DNA of 64,000 nucleotides from Paramecium pentaurelia (Eukaryota; Ciliophora; Oligohymenophorea; Peniculida; Parameciidae). A program made the position numbers and the translations under genes. The stretch is from NCBI GenBank assembly GCA_905183005.1, contig CAJJDO010000006.1:166982-230981 (forward strand). The letters run 5' to 3'. Within the stretch, counting starts at the first letter, position 1; each line of letters opens with the position of its first letter. Positions 25,432 through 36,662 of the stretch are shown piece by piece. The notes beneath the pieces were generated by a model, which saw only the letters and a program-made list of their open reading frames with translations, ran no database searches and was not told the DNA's origin.

Positions 25432-27728
25432 ATGGAATTCTCAATTATATGCAGAATTTGTAATGAAAGAATAAATATCAATTTAATGGATATTCACAAT
25501 TAAAATTGTAAAAATAATGCTGAATTTCGAAAAAAATAAGTTTAAATAAATCTGTAGGTGGCTCGTTTATGTGAAAAAGCATATATGAAAAAACATTAAA
25601 TTCATCTAAAATAAGGATTAACATTGTATTAGTGTTAGTATTATGATAAACTAGTATGAATGAGATGAGAATGAGAAAATAGAAAGGAATAAAATAAAGT
25701 GAAGATACAAGATAAGTTTATTAAGAATATCGAGTGTTAAAATTATTGATTAGTTATGGAGAGAAGGTGGCTAATTAAGAGTTAGATGCAAAATGTATAA
25801 TATCTAATTGAGATTTAGATCATTTGATTACTCAAAATGAAATAATGGCAGCATAATAAAGTATTGAAGATTAGAGTATATAGAATTTAATAGAGTAGAT
25901 GAATAGATTAATTAATTAAAGATTAGACTATTGTTATAAATGTAAATAAATATGTAATAGTATTTAAATAGCTAAGATGTAAAATTTTGGAAGCATTTCA
26001 TTTCGATTAAGTAAATTTAGATAAGATAGTCCAAGAAGTATTCCAGATACAAATAGGCTAAACTCTTTCTCAGATTATTTAAGTTTGAAGTAAGTTAATT
26101 GATAAGAATAAGTTTTACATTAAATAATGATTAATCTGGATCTATGATAGGATAAAAATAGACAATTCATGCTAAATCATCAGTATCAATAATGGGAAAA
26201 TTAAAGAAGAGTGGAAAGATTAGTTAGTTTTTACAAAGATAATAATCTACAAAATCAATACAAAATAATGAAGAAAATGAATAAGAATAATTAAGTAATT
26301 TTTAAACAAAGAAAAAAAGTTGTTTTGCATAGACTGCGAGTTCTGAAAGTGATTTAGATTTAAGTATTGAAAATTCTGATTTATAAATTGATACTATTGA
26401 ATCTACTAAATAGATAGAATTTGAATAGGATTGTTTTTTTGCATCAGAAAAAGGATATTTTTCAGATACAGAAATAATTAAATTAGATGCTGAAAATAGA
26501 AATCAAGAAAGAAATATTTGTTTAAAGGATTTTTAATTTATTAGATAAATAGGTTAAGGTGCATATGGAGGAGTCTTTTAGGTGAAAAGAATAGCAACTG
26601 GTGATTAATATGCATTAAAAATTATAAATTGTTCTAATCGACCTTTTGAGAGATTATTAACTTAATTAAAATAAGAGAGAAACATATTTGAGATTTTGAC
26701 AGGAGAATATGTTGCAAAAGCATTTTATTCATTTTAACATTAATCATCATTGTGTTTTGTATAAGAATTCATGGTTGGAGGAGATTTTGCTAAAATATTG
26801 ATGATTGAAGGAGTATTTTAATTAATAATTAATATAGGCATTTGATGAGAATATAGCAAGACATTATTTTGCTGAAATTCTTCTTGCTCTTGAATATCTT
26901 CATAGTAATAACATAGTACATAGAGATTTAAAACCAGAAAATATATTATTAGATTAAAATGGACATATAAAATTGGCTGATTTTGGATTGAGTGAATTAG
27001 GATTCAACAAAATGATGGTAAATAGAAAAACTAGTCAAAGAGATATGATGAAATAAGATTTATCATCATCTCCTGGTTATATAATTTAAAGAGGAGCATC
27101 ATTTAAGAAATCAAGATCAACTAATAGTTAATGTGAAAAAGGATCAGAAGAAGAACGTAGAAAAGTAGTCGGAACACCTGATTATATAGCACCAGAAATA
27201 ATCAAAGGACTTTCTTTTTCAAATAAGACTTTGGATTATTGGTCATTAGGAGTTATTTTATTTGAGTTTTTGGTTGGAATACCTCCTTTCAATGATGAAT
27301 CTGTTGATAAAATATTTTCTAATATATTGGAAGGTAAAATAGAATGGCCAGATATTGGAGATGATCCTGAAACATAAATATCAGAATGTGTTTATGATTT
27401 ACTTAAATAATTATTGAATCTTGATTATAAATAAAGAATAGGTTATGAATCTATAGAATAAATAAAGAAACATCCATTTTTAAATTCGATAAATTGGAAT
27501 AAATTGAGAAATTAATAAGGACCAATCATACCAAGAATAGCATAAAATACATAATAATTCGAAAATGTTTAAGAAAAATTACAAAAGTTTTTATAAAGAA
27601 GTGAAAGAAAACATTCTTAGATAGTTTAAAAATTATAAGATGAATTAGAATATTTGGAAAGAGTGGATCTTTTAATAGCAACAAATGAATAAGAAGTTAT
27701 TTAAATTAAATCATAATTTAATTTATGA
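25432..27728 (+). CDS. AGC-family Ser/Thr kinase with N-terminal zinc finger (Rim15/IRE/MAST-like)
   Basis: About 725 residues. The N-terminus is a Cys2-His-Cys type finger (CRIC...H...C, residues 7-24). A long Gln/Ser/Lys-rich linker follows, with DQDSIQNLIEQMN-like helix. The kinase domain begins near 26.53 kb: IGQGAYGGVF, YALKII, then HRDLKPENILLD, ADFGLSELG and GTPDYIAPE. Between DFG and the GTPDY motif sits an insertion of about 60 residues rich in Ser/Lys, as in NDR, MAST, Greatwall and Rim15 kinases. Zinc finger plus split AGC kinase resembles plant IRE and fungal Rim15 kinases; this assignment is inference. The kinase domain has one clear 25-nt intron near 26.81 kb; two more are upstream. 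The C-terminal tail has an AGC-like extension. Confidence 0.85.
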
Positions 27729-27815
27729 TATTATTTTTTCATTCTTATTAAATATACTAATATTAATTAAATTATTATATATTTATATTAATCTTAGAAA
27801 AAAAATAAAAAATAT

Positions 27816-27886
27816 AGCAGAGAGTGGTTTCGATCCACCGACCTTTGAGTTATGAGCCCAACGCGATTCCACTTCGCCACCCTGCT
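27816..27886 (-). tRNA. Initiator tRNA-Met (CAU)
   Basis: The minus strand folds into a 71-nt cloverleaf. The acceptor stem is AGCAGGG/CTCTGCT with A1:U72, the anticodon loop is CTCATAA (anticodon CAU), and the T loop is ATCGAAA rather than the usual TTCNANT. A1:U72 and the A-containing T loop are marks of eukaryotic initiator tRNA, so this is tRNAi-Met and not the elongator. There is no intron and CCA is not encoded. A run of T residues follows the 3' end on the minus strand (plus-strand poly-A at about 27.80 kb), as expected for Pol III termination. It sits between two plus-strand protein genes. Confidence 0.93.
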
Positions 27887-27923
27887 TATGTTGATAAATA
27901 TGATGTTTATAAATTAATTAATA

Positions 27924-28624
27924 ATGATACAAATCGGATAAAAAACAATTTAAATATGGTTGGTTAGACATGGATAAACTGAAGGAAACAAATTATAGAT
28001 TTTATAAGGATAAGATGATGGACAATTATCTGCTTTAGGAATTAAATAAGCAGAAGCTTTAGGTAAAAGAATTAAAAAGGAAAATTTTGATGTGGTTTAT
28101 GTGAGTGACTTAGCAAGAACAAAATAAACATTTGAATTGATTTAGAAGCACCATACCAAATAGATGATGCCAAATTTTGAACCACTTTTGAGAGAAAAGC
28201 ATGCAGGTATAAATTAATATTATAATTGGGTGTTTTGTAAGGATAAAGTTTAGCAATGCCTAAAAAATTAGCTGCAGAATAAGGAGTTGATATTAGAGAA
28301 TTTAAACCTGATTAAGGAGAATCTTGGATTGATGTTAATAATCGAGCCTAATAAATGCTTTAATTAATTATCCAAAGATGTAGTGATTTGAAATAAAATA
28401 ATATCACAGTACTTTTAGTTACTCATGGAGGGTATCTATTATATAATATAATTAGATTTATTATGGAATTTATGAATTAGATTAATTATATGATCAATAA
28501 AAAACAGCCAGTTTATAATAATTGTGCTTTAAATTGCTCAATTACTATTGTAAAATACATTTTACCAAAAGGAGAAGTCAAAATAGTGACTTAGAATGAT
28601 GCTTCACATATTCAAAAGCTATGA
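27924..28624 (+). CDS. Histidine-phosphatase-fold protein, TIGAR/PGAM-like
   Basis: About 225 residues from ATG 27924. The phosphohistidine motif WLVRHGQTEGN (residues 12-22), the second-site acid region LLREKHAG, the GESWIDV motif and the second histidine VTHGGYLL identify the phosphoglycerate-mutase-like superfamily. The order and spacing are closest to TIGAR, a fructose-2,6-bisphosphatase, but substrate choice in this superfamily cannot be read from sequence. The conserved text after LLREKHAG is recovered as VLQGQSLA only if 23 nt ending in TTGG are removed (28207-28229). A canonical 35-nt intron, 28207-28241, also restores frame but drops four residues. See findings. Confidence 0.85.
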
Positions 28625-28661
28625 AAATTATTAAATTATAAATAAATTATTTTAAATTTGA

Positions 28662-31600
28662 ATGATAAAGTAGAAAATTTTCGAAGCAATGGATATGATG
28701 TACCAAACTTAAATTATTACAACATTGTCATATTAGTTCTTATTATTCATTGAATTTTTATAGATGGTATCATTGATAAATAATTAGTTACTTAGTTATA
28801 TTATTCAGTATATTAAACATATTTATTTAAGACAAATTATTTTGTTTACTTTGTTGAAGCAATATCATATTTTTAGCCTGTAAAGTACTTAACAACAATA
28901 GATTCAACATTATTTTCAGTATTTGTTATATTTGTAATGATATTATATAAAATTAGGGATTTATTTACTTATCAGTTTCTGTAACATTGTTTATTTATGT
29001 ATTAATAACTGAAAAGTCTATGTTCACAATTTATTCAATTAGAATATATAATCTCTTAATGGTAATGCTTGTTACTGTGTTTGTTATCCCCTTTTTAAGT
29101 ATATTTTTGGCAACTTTTAAGTGTGAAGGATAAATGGAATGTGATTCAATCCTTTATTACATAATGGTAATATTATCTTCTTTGGGAATTGTAATGTTAT
29201 CTATTTGTTTAGTCTTTTTTGAAATTTTCTTAGTTGATTATAAGTAGATTTTTATGTTTATTTTAGCCCATTTACTCCAATCCCATATGCATCTAAATAC
29301 ACAAAGTTAAATTGGATTGAATTAATATTTAAGATTTATTTGCCATTTTTTGCTGTCATGGATCCATAACAAGATGCTGAAAAACCATTTATAACAATAT
29401 TATGTATAATGTATGCAATGATGATCACAATGAGATTAAAGACAAGGTAATTCATTGAAAATAGTGTGAATATAAGTAAGTTGAGTTAAACCTCTTTATT
29501 ATTTTGGACTTCTTTTGTATCAGTTTGTCATGCTTATTTAGATTAAGGAGAAATTGATGATATGGGATTTTTTTATGAAGTAGTATGTTCACCTCTTGTT
29601 GTATATTGTTGCTTTAAATTAAATAAAAGTCCTGAATTAATAACTCATATGAAAAAAGATATATAATTAGAAGAAACTGTTTAAGAAATGATATTTTTGA
29701 TAGAAAATAGAGAAAAACCAATTAATAGAATGAAATTAGAAGGATTTGTAAAGTTACATTAAAAAGATTGTTTAAAATCTGTTGAATAATGTCCATGTTC
29801 TTTAATACATTAAGATACTTTAAGAAATTAAGATAATGAAAAAACTAATGATAAATAATCCTTAGATAAGACTATAAGATGGTATGCTTTTGTTTAAGCC
29901 CTTATTTAGAATTCTTCTGATAGACTTCAGACAACAAGAATTTAAATAATTCGATCGTATGTATTATAAAAAAAGTTAAAAAATAAATTTAAATCATTTT
30001 ATGAATTGGCTATTGCACAAAAATAAAGACTATAATTCTAAGATGAGTTTTGTATTTACAGAGTGATGAATTAAATTGAATTAGAAATGATTGAATAAGA
30101 TAAGAATTAAGAGATAGATGTTTAATAAATAGTAAACTTTTAAAACTACTATATCCAATTTGAAACAGCAATTGAGAAATCAGTAAATTTGCATTTAGAA
30201 TATTGGAGAGAATTATAAGAAGAGTCACCAGATATTGGGAAATTGTAATAATTGGGAGCATCAATAACATCATCAATTGATGAGACAGAGCAACTTTATG
30301 ATAAATTAATTAAAATAAATAGTATCCACTTAAAAACACTAGAAATATATGGAAATTTTTTAACTCATGTAGTAAACAATGATATTGAAGGGACTAGAAT
30401 AATAGACAAATCAGATTAAATAAGTAAGAATTTAGAAATCAATCGAATTATTGATAGTGAAAAATTTAAATATGATTAAAATAGTGATACTTGTATTATT
30501 ACATGTTCAGTTAATATTGAGAATTTAGGTGCTATTACAAATTGCAATAATGAAATATAAAAATTATTAGGTTATAAAAAAGCTGATTTATTAAGATCAA
30601 ATGTATCAAGAATTATGCCTAGAATTTTGGCTAGTGTTCATGATGATTTTATAAGAAATTTTATTTAAACAAGTTAAAGTAAAGTTTTGGGAATAGAAAG
30701 ATAAGTATTTGCATTAAATAAAAATGGATTTTTAGTTCCTTGTTCTTTAATGATTCGAGTTTTACCAAATTTAAAGAATGGATTATAGATAGTAGGATTC
30801 TTAAAGAAAAGTGACAATACTGATAAATTTTTTTATCTTATGTTTGATGAGTTATCACATTCTATTTTAGGCTTTAATGAATCTGTTTATGATAAATTTG
30901 GTGTTCCAGCAGGTGTTGCCAATGGTTAATTAGATCTACCTATTATTGATATAGCACCTGAACTTATTGAATTATGTAAAAAATAAGGAGCCTTCAATTT
31001 TACAATTGATACAACAGGATTATCAAATAATTATTAGATTGTATAAGATGAAAGTTTAGAAGATATATAATAATAGGAAGATTAATCTGCTTTTTATGGT
31101 ATTTCAAGAGATCCCTATGAATAAAATATATTATTGGAAAGAAAAGAATACAGTTAAATAAATGAGAAAACTGCAAATAATGATAAATCAATGATTAATG
31201 ATAAGACTATTATTCATGAAACAAAATAAATTACTCACAAATCATAAAAATACAAAAGTGCTTTAGTAAAAGGATTACTAGTTGAAGACTCTGAATATGC
31301 CAATGCAAAAATAAAAATCATATAATTTATTGAAGAATCTTAGGAAGAATTGTTAAATAAAGTAATTGAAGACAAGAAATTAGAAGAAGAATAACCAGAT
31401 ATTGTAGAAAATGTAATATAATCAGAAGTAAGTGGAGGGTCAGGTCTATCTGTTAATGAAGAAATTAGATAAATAAAAGAATTCAAAATATAAATGGGTG
31501 AGAAATCTGAAGCTTCTAAAATTATTGTGTTAAATAGAATTGTCATTATTTTATCCACTATTTTAATAGTTTTATCATCAATTCAATTAGGATATCGATT

Positions 31601-33468
31601 ATAATAAAATGATGAACTTTTAAATGGTCATTCTGCCATAACAATGGCCTATTATCGAACAGGTGTAATGGCTGATGTAGTATTCTATACTAGATACTTA
31701 TAATTGATGGCTTATGGTAATGTTACATACGATCAAAGTTTTAGAGACAAAGTAAATTATTATATCATTTATTTTAGTTAAGTTTATAAGTTAATCAACT
31801 TAAGTCTATTTAATATTCTCTTATTAAGTCTCGAATTGATATGGAAGCTAAGAAAAATGTATTTACTGATACTACTATTAATGTGACTTACTTATATGAT
31901 AATGTAGAATAGAATTACTCAAGTTCCTTAAGTGATGCTATATTTTAATTAGTAACATCTGCTTCTATTATAAGAAATGCATCCTTGTTATCTTTTATTG
32001 ATCCCAATAGTGTAATTTATTTTATATAATTAAATAGACTGAAAATACTGTTAAAAATGTATTCTTTATTATTAGAAATGGATATCAATTACTAAGATAA
32101 GGATCCTAAGATGTTTCAGAAATTTATTATGACTTTTTTGTTTTCATAATTGGAGACTATGATTCAATCTTTTATGCAGTCTTATCACTAGCCATAGCAT
32201 CATTAGTAATTGCTTAATTCTTTTTGGTACCTATCGTTTTAAAAGTTCATAATATCAATAATAAAGTGATGTCCTTATTTGGATTATTGACTTAAAAGGA
32301 TATTAAAGAATTAGCTTAAAGAAGTGAATAATTTAAGAATACTTACCTTTCAAATATGCAAAATACAATAAAAGAATAGGCTTAAGCAAAAGCTGAAATG
32401 GAGAAATTATAAGAAAAGCATAAGAAAAATAAAAATTAAGAATAAATTGATTAATCAAATTTAATTGTTGAAATTAATAATGAATAACCATAGCCATCTA
32501 TTGATGTTCCATTATCTTTGAATTAATAACCATTGCCTTCATCTTTACCAACACATAAGAATATCGATAAGTTATAGTTACAACAGTAATAAGAACATGA
32601 TGAATAATAAATTTTAGACTCAGAAGCAATGAGATAATAAAAACTTTTAAATTCTAAAGCTTCAAATACATTTTCTGTATCTATTAAATTTATTCTCATG
32701 ATGATGATATTTATGGCCTACTTTATAATTAATATCACATTAGAATAATAATTAACTGATTAATCTGTCATAATATATAACCATTTGAAATATAGTTCTA
32801 TAAGAGCTTATAATCTAAAATATTCAATTTATTTTACTTTGGAATAAATCCTTTAATCTACCAATTATAAAGAAGAATATATTGAAGCCTTATATGAAAA
32901 TGAAAGACTTTGTTTAGAATCATTATAATAATCATTCTCATCAAAGTTTGATCCATATATTTCTCTCTATAATTAATTCAATTTACAAAGCTTATGTCTA
33001 TAATCATTTTCAACTGAACAATTTGTTTTAGATGTAAATCAATGCTCAATTCTATCTGGAGGTATTTTGGATAGAGGTTTAAGAAATTCTATCACATCAT
33101 TAGCTTTGTGGGCTAGTAATACTATATCCACAGATATTAAGATATTAGATAGTTAATAGGTGAAAAACTATATTGAATAAGTTTATTACATTGATTAAGC
33201 TATAGTATATTTAAATACATAATACTCTTTAGGAATGGCTGATTTTGTAGAATCTGAACAATAAATAGAGAAAATTAAATTTTCAGTCTTTATTATTGGA
33301 TTAGTATTCATATTTTTATTCATTTGGACACCCTACAATAAAGAAATGAGTAGATAAATTTGGAGAACAAAAGGAATGCTAAACATGATTCCATTTGAAA
33401 TGATAAAGGCATAAGAAACTTTGAAAAATGCATTTCTTAAAGGAAATATTATAGCAGCTGTTAAATGA
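28662..33468 (+). CDS. Multi-spanning membrane protein with PAS domain (TmcB-like)
   Basis: Plus-strand gene of about 1,550 codons. The N-terminal part (28.7-29.5 kb) encodes about six hydrophobic helices, for example FVIFGFIYLSVSVTLFIYVL across a 23-nt intron. It ends with the ITMRLKT segment before a hydrophilic, helix-rich region. A PAS-type sensor domain lies at about 30.48-30.83 kb (CNNEIQKLLGY, then MPRILASVHDDFIRNF). Further single helices are at about 31.52-31.60, 32.16-32.25, 32.69-32.76 and 33.27-33.33 kb. The C-terminus has the TKGMLNMIPFEMI motif seen in this ciliate family. Ciliates have large expansions of such proteins, related to the 'tiny macrocysts' TmcB group; ligand and function are unknown. 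The start is an in-frame ATG at 28662; another at 28689 is possible. Confidence 0.8.
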
Positions 33469-33839
33469 ATTAAAGATTAATTTTTATTAAATAATAGTGA
33501 ATTTTTATTCTTAATTATATCTTATAAATTGAAAAAAACATATTTTATACAATTTATTAATTTTACTTATCATATATATTTCATTTGGTTAATTTAATTT
33601 TACTTTAAAAAAATATCGATTATTTATTGTTAATATAGTTTGAATTCAATTAAAATGAAAAAGAATATTAGCTTTTTTTATTCTTTTTTTCATATTATAA
33701 AAACATAAATTGTATTATAAACTTTAAAAATATTTCTTATTAAATTAGTATTCAATTTTAAGATATGTAAATTATTTTATATATATAAGTTTCTCAAAAT
33801 TTATTTTATAAGCAAACAAAAATAAGAATAAATAAAGCT
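33469..33839. other. Intergenic spacer between convergent genes
   Basis: About 370 bp, extremely AT-rich, with poly-A and poly-T runs. It separates two convergent stop codons. No frame of note and no RNA gene. Confidence 0.6.
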
Positions 33840-35189
33840 TCATTTTTTCCATGCTTTAGCTTTAAATTATCTTTGAATATATGGATTTTAAGTATTATAT
33901 GTAGAATTTGGAGATTATGCTCTTTATCTCATGGGTTTAAATTAAGAATTTGGTTATGATCCTGCTTCTTGTCTTTAGCCTGAACTTGTATTTCTTTTAT
34001 AGGGTGTTGTTTGAACTCGAGGAGCCTTCAATTAATTTGGAGCAGTTTATGGTCTACGAGTACCATTTTGTTATTGGGATTTCTATAGAAATTAATCTCT
34101 TGAGTCCATGAAATTATTCATATAAACCTTTTGTGGCTCTATCAATTATCATAAATGATATACAAGAAGCATTATTATCAAACACTGATCCTGATTTAAC
34201 ACTATCACTTTTTGTTAGCCTTTATTATTGAGCACCTTAAGATTAGGGTCTTTAAGGTTATTGAGGCTAAATTTATTATAGACTAGATTTTTGTGAATCT
34301 TTTTGAGGTTGTTAAATTGATTAATCCTAAATATTAATAGATTATTATTTTTAAGTTTATTGCTAAAATGATGGATCAATTTATTTTGATGAACCTGATA
34401 ATTTAATAATTGGTTTAGCCTCTTAGGGTATAGATCTTGTTTTGGAGAATACTATTTTGTCATATGGTGGAATATACATAGAAACCTTTTCAGCAAATTT
34501 TAATCTAATATTTAATATAATTGATAATAAACTTAGATTCTTTTGGTTTTGGATCATGATCTTTGAATTCAGCTACTCCTTATGCCTGAGAATTCAAGTA
34601 TGTATTTCTAAGTATAATTTCATCATTATCACCCTAAGTGTAAGTCTCATCCCAATTATAAGTCTTAGCACCATATCCTTATTTCTACAATCTTGTTTCA
34701 ACTGATAATAACTAATTAAAGAAGTGAGCTCTGATTTCTAAATCTGGTCTTCTATTATGCATATATTAAAGAGTTTTATAAAGAGTCCATCTATATTTCT
34801 TCATAAAATAAACACATAAGGTAGCAACAGATCGATTGTGTCCTTTAACTGATAAGACAATAACACTCTCCCCATTATTTAATGCATCATCTACAAATTT
34901 CATTATATTATTTATTATTTCATCTTATTGTAAAATAACCTAATCATTTATTAATGGTTTCTTACTTATTAATCATTATCTAGCCATGGGAATGACATAT
35001 AAACAATTCCAATAGATTCCCAGTGATTTGGTATTTATTTAGATGCACAGTTAATAATCCTTGAAACCTTGTTAGTTACAATGAATTCAAGATCCTAATC
35101 TAACAATTATAGAATACCTATGCAGCAAATTAATCTCCTAAAAATAGCCCATCTTTAATTTTTATGGCCCCTATATAATCGTAATTCAT
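33840..35189 (-). CDS. Dual-specificity phosphatase-fold protein, catalytic Cys replaced by Ser (STYX-like)
   Basis: About 400 residues, ATG at 35189 and TGA at 33842-33840. The fold is that of dual-specificity phosphatases: VSRIINCASKQIPNHW, then a DN-containing loop, then the signature. Where active enzymes have HCxxGxxRS this protein has LSVKGHNRSVA, so Ser replaces the catalytic Cys and Leu the His (codons at about 34.83-34.86 kb). It should bind but not hydrolyse phospho-residues, like STYX. The downstream helix (YFMKKYRWTLYKTLQYMHNRR) matches the family. The C-terminal 170 residues are Gln/Asn/Pro/Ser-rich and likely disordered. Introns of 23-28 nt were removed at four or more positions, one in the tail (GTATATCATTTATGATAATTGATAG). 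Confidence 0.83.
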
Positions 35190-35257
35190 TTCTTTAATAT
35201 TAATTTAAATATAAACAACATTAAATAAATTCTTTTACAATCATAAGAACTTCAAAA

Positions 35258-35760
35258 TCAATCTTGAAACTATTCAGTACTCTTTTCTGATTTTATTACT
35301 TTACTTCTTGTACATTTTTATATCATCAAAATTTAATTGATGGTATTTTAGAATTTAAAATATTTTCCAGGTAGATAAATTTATAATCTTCAAATATTCG
35401 AAAATATCAGTGAATATAAATTATTATATCTTTTATTATACATTACCAATGGTTCTTTGATATTTTCACTTCTTACTATTTGCTTTAATAGTATTAATTT
35501 TTAGTCAATACTTTATCTTTAAACTTATCTTTATAAACATTTATATAATTAATCTAAATATTCATTTTATTCTATTTTAATAAGAATTTAGTGTAAATCC
35601 AAACAGCCATATTAATCTATATTTTTAGCATCTCCCTAAATGAACTCTTTTCATCAAATTTTTAATATTTTCTTCAAAAGTATATCTAAAATACTCTCTC
35701 CTTTTATAAAATCTGATTATTTTTGCTTATCCAATTTATATATATTATTTTAATTGATTA
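35258..35760 (-). pseudogene. Decayed protein-coding gene relic
   Basis: On the minus strand a protein-like frame (GQAKIIRFYKRREYFRYTF and on through NLMKRVHLG) breaks at about 35,632-35,642. It resumes one base out of phase as DAKNIDQYGCLDLHQILIKI and continues with LLKQIVRSENIKEPLVM. It then meets TGA at 35392-35390 and goes on in the same frame (LQIYLPGKYFKFQN) to a TGA at 35260-35258. Codon use and in-frame TAA/TAG density look coding, but one frameshift and one stop remain and no GT...AG intron removes them. The family is not recognised. It sits between two good genes, both of which start within 120 bp of it. An assembly indel could explain the shift but not the TGA. Confidence 0.45.
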
Positions 35761-35874
35761 TTCTTAGTATTATTTCATACAAATAAACTTATTTGAATAT
35801 TTGAGACTGCAATTATAATTACGATTTATATATTTTTCATTATTATAAAATAACAATGAATATTTGATTATTTT

Positions 35875-36662
35875 ATGAATTAATTTAATAAGGAAGAGTA
35901 TTTATTTTTAGCTAAGATTGCCTAGTAAACAGAAAGATTTAATGATATGATTGAATTTATCAAACAAATTGATGACTTAGAACTTACAAAAGAAGAACGC
36001 AACACACTTTAATCAGCCTATAATAATGTGGTATAGAAATCTCTTAATAGCATTAGATTGGTATTAAAAGAGCTGAATTAAGAGTATTGTAGGAAATAGA
36101 AGAAAGAGAATCAAATAGGTAGAGTGATGGATAGGTCTTATTATATATAAAGAATTATCTAATTAAAATTGAAAAAGAGTTGTAATAGAAATGCTAGGAG
36201 ATAATTATATTAGTCAGAGATAAATTATTATAAAATGCTAAATAAACTGAAAGCAAAGTGTTCTATTTAAAAATGATTGGAGATTATAATAGATATTTGG
36301 CAGAATTTCATTTGGAGAATGATTAACACAATTCAATTGATCAAGCAAAAGAAGCTTATAAGTATTAATCATTTAGAATTAGAGAAGCCGTTCTAATGGC
36401 ATAAACAAAATTGTCTCCAACATTACCATTGTACTTGAGATTGATGCTAAATACTTCTGTATTCATAAGTGATATTTTATCTGATGTTGAAGGAGCCAGA
36501 GAATTAGCAAAAGAATCTTTTGAAAAAGGAATTTTATTTTTGGACCATGTCAAAGAAGAGAATATCAAAGATTATTAATGTTTGTTATAATTGCTTAGTG
36601 ATAACATACAACTTTGGGAATAAGAATCTAATCTAGAAATGAATATATTAAATTAATAATGA
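35875..36662 (+). CDS. 14-3-3 protein (first of tandem pair)
   Basis: About 246 residues starting MNQFNKEEYLFLAKIAQQTERFNDM... in short, the typical 14-3-3 N-terminus. 14-3-3 proteins are dimeric adaptors that bind phospho-Ser/Thr. Helix landmarks include KVFYLKM, GDYNRYLAEF and AYKEAVLMAQ. The C-terminal helix is diverged (LLQLLSDNIQLWEQ instead of LLRDNLTLW), followed by a short Asn/Gln tail. Two introns: 26 nt at about 36.03 kb, and a 21-nt one at 36362-36382 that is a multiple of three and lacks TGA. The phosphopeptide-pocket residues Lys and Arg of helix 3 (IKRAELRVL) and the later Arg/Tyr (NRYLAE) are present. Its stop codon overlaps the start codon of the next 14-3-3 gene by ATGA. Confidence 0.93.

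Noticed and set aside
33470..33840. CRISPR, IS element or rRNA fragments in spacers
   Set aside because: No direct repeat-spacer pattern, no terminal inverted repeats, no conserved rRNA text anywhere in the window.
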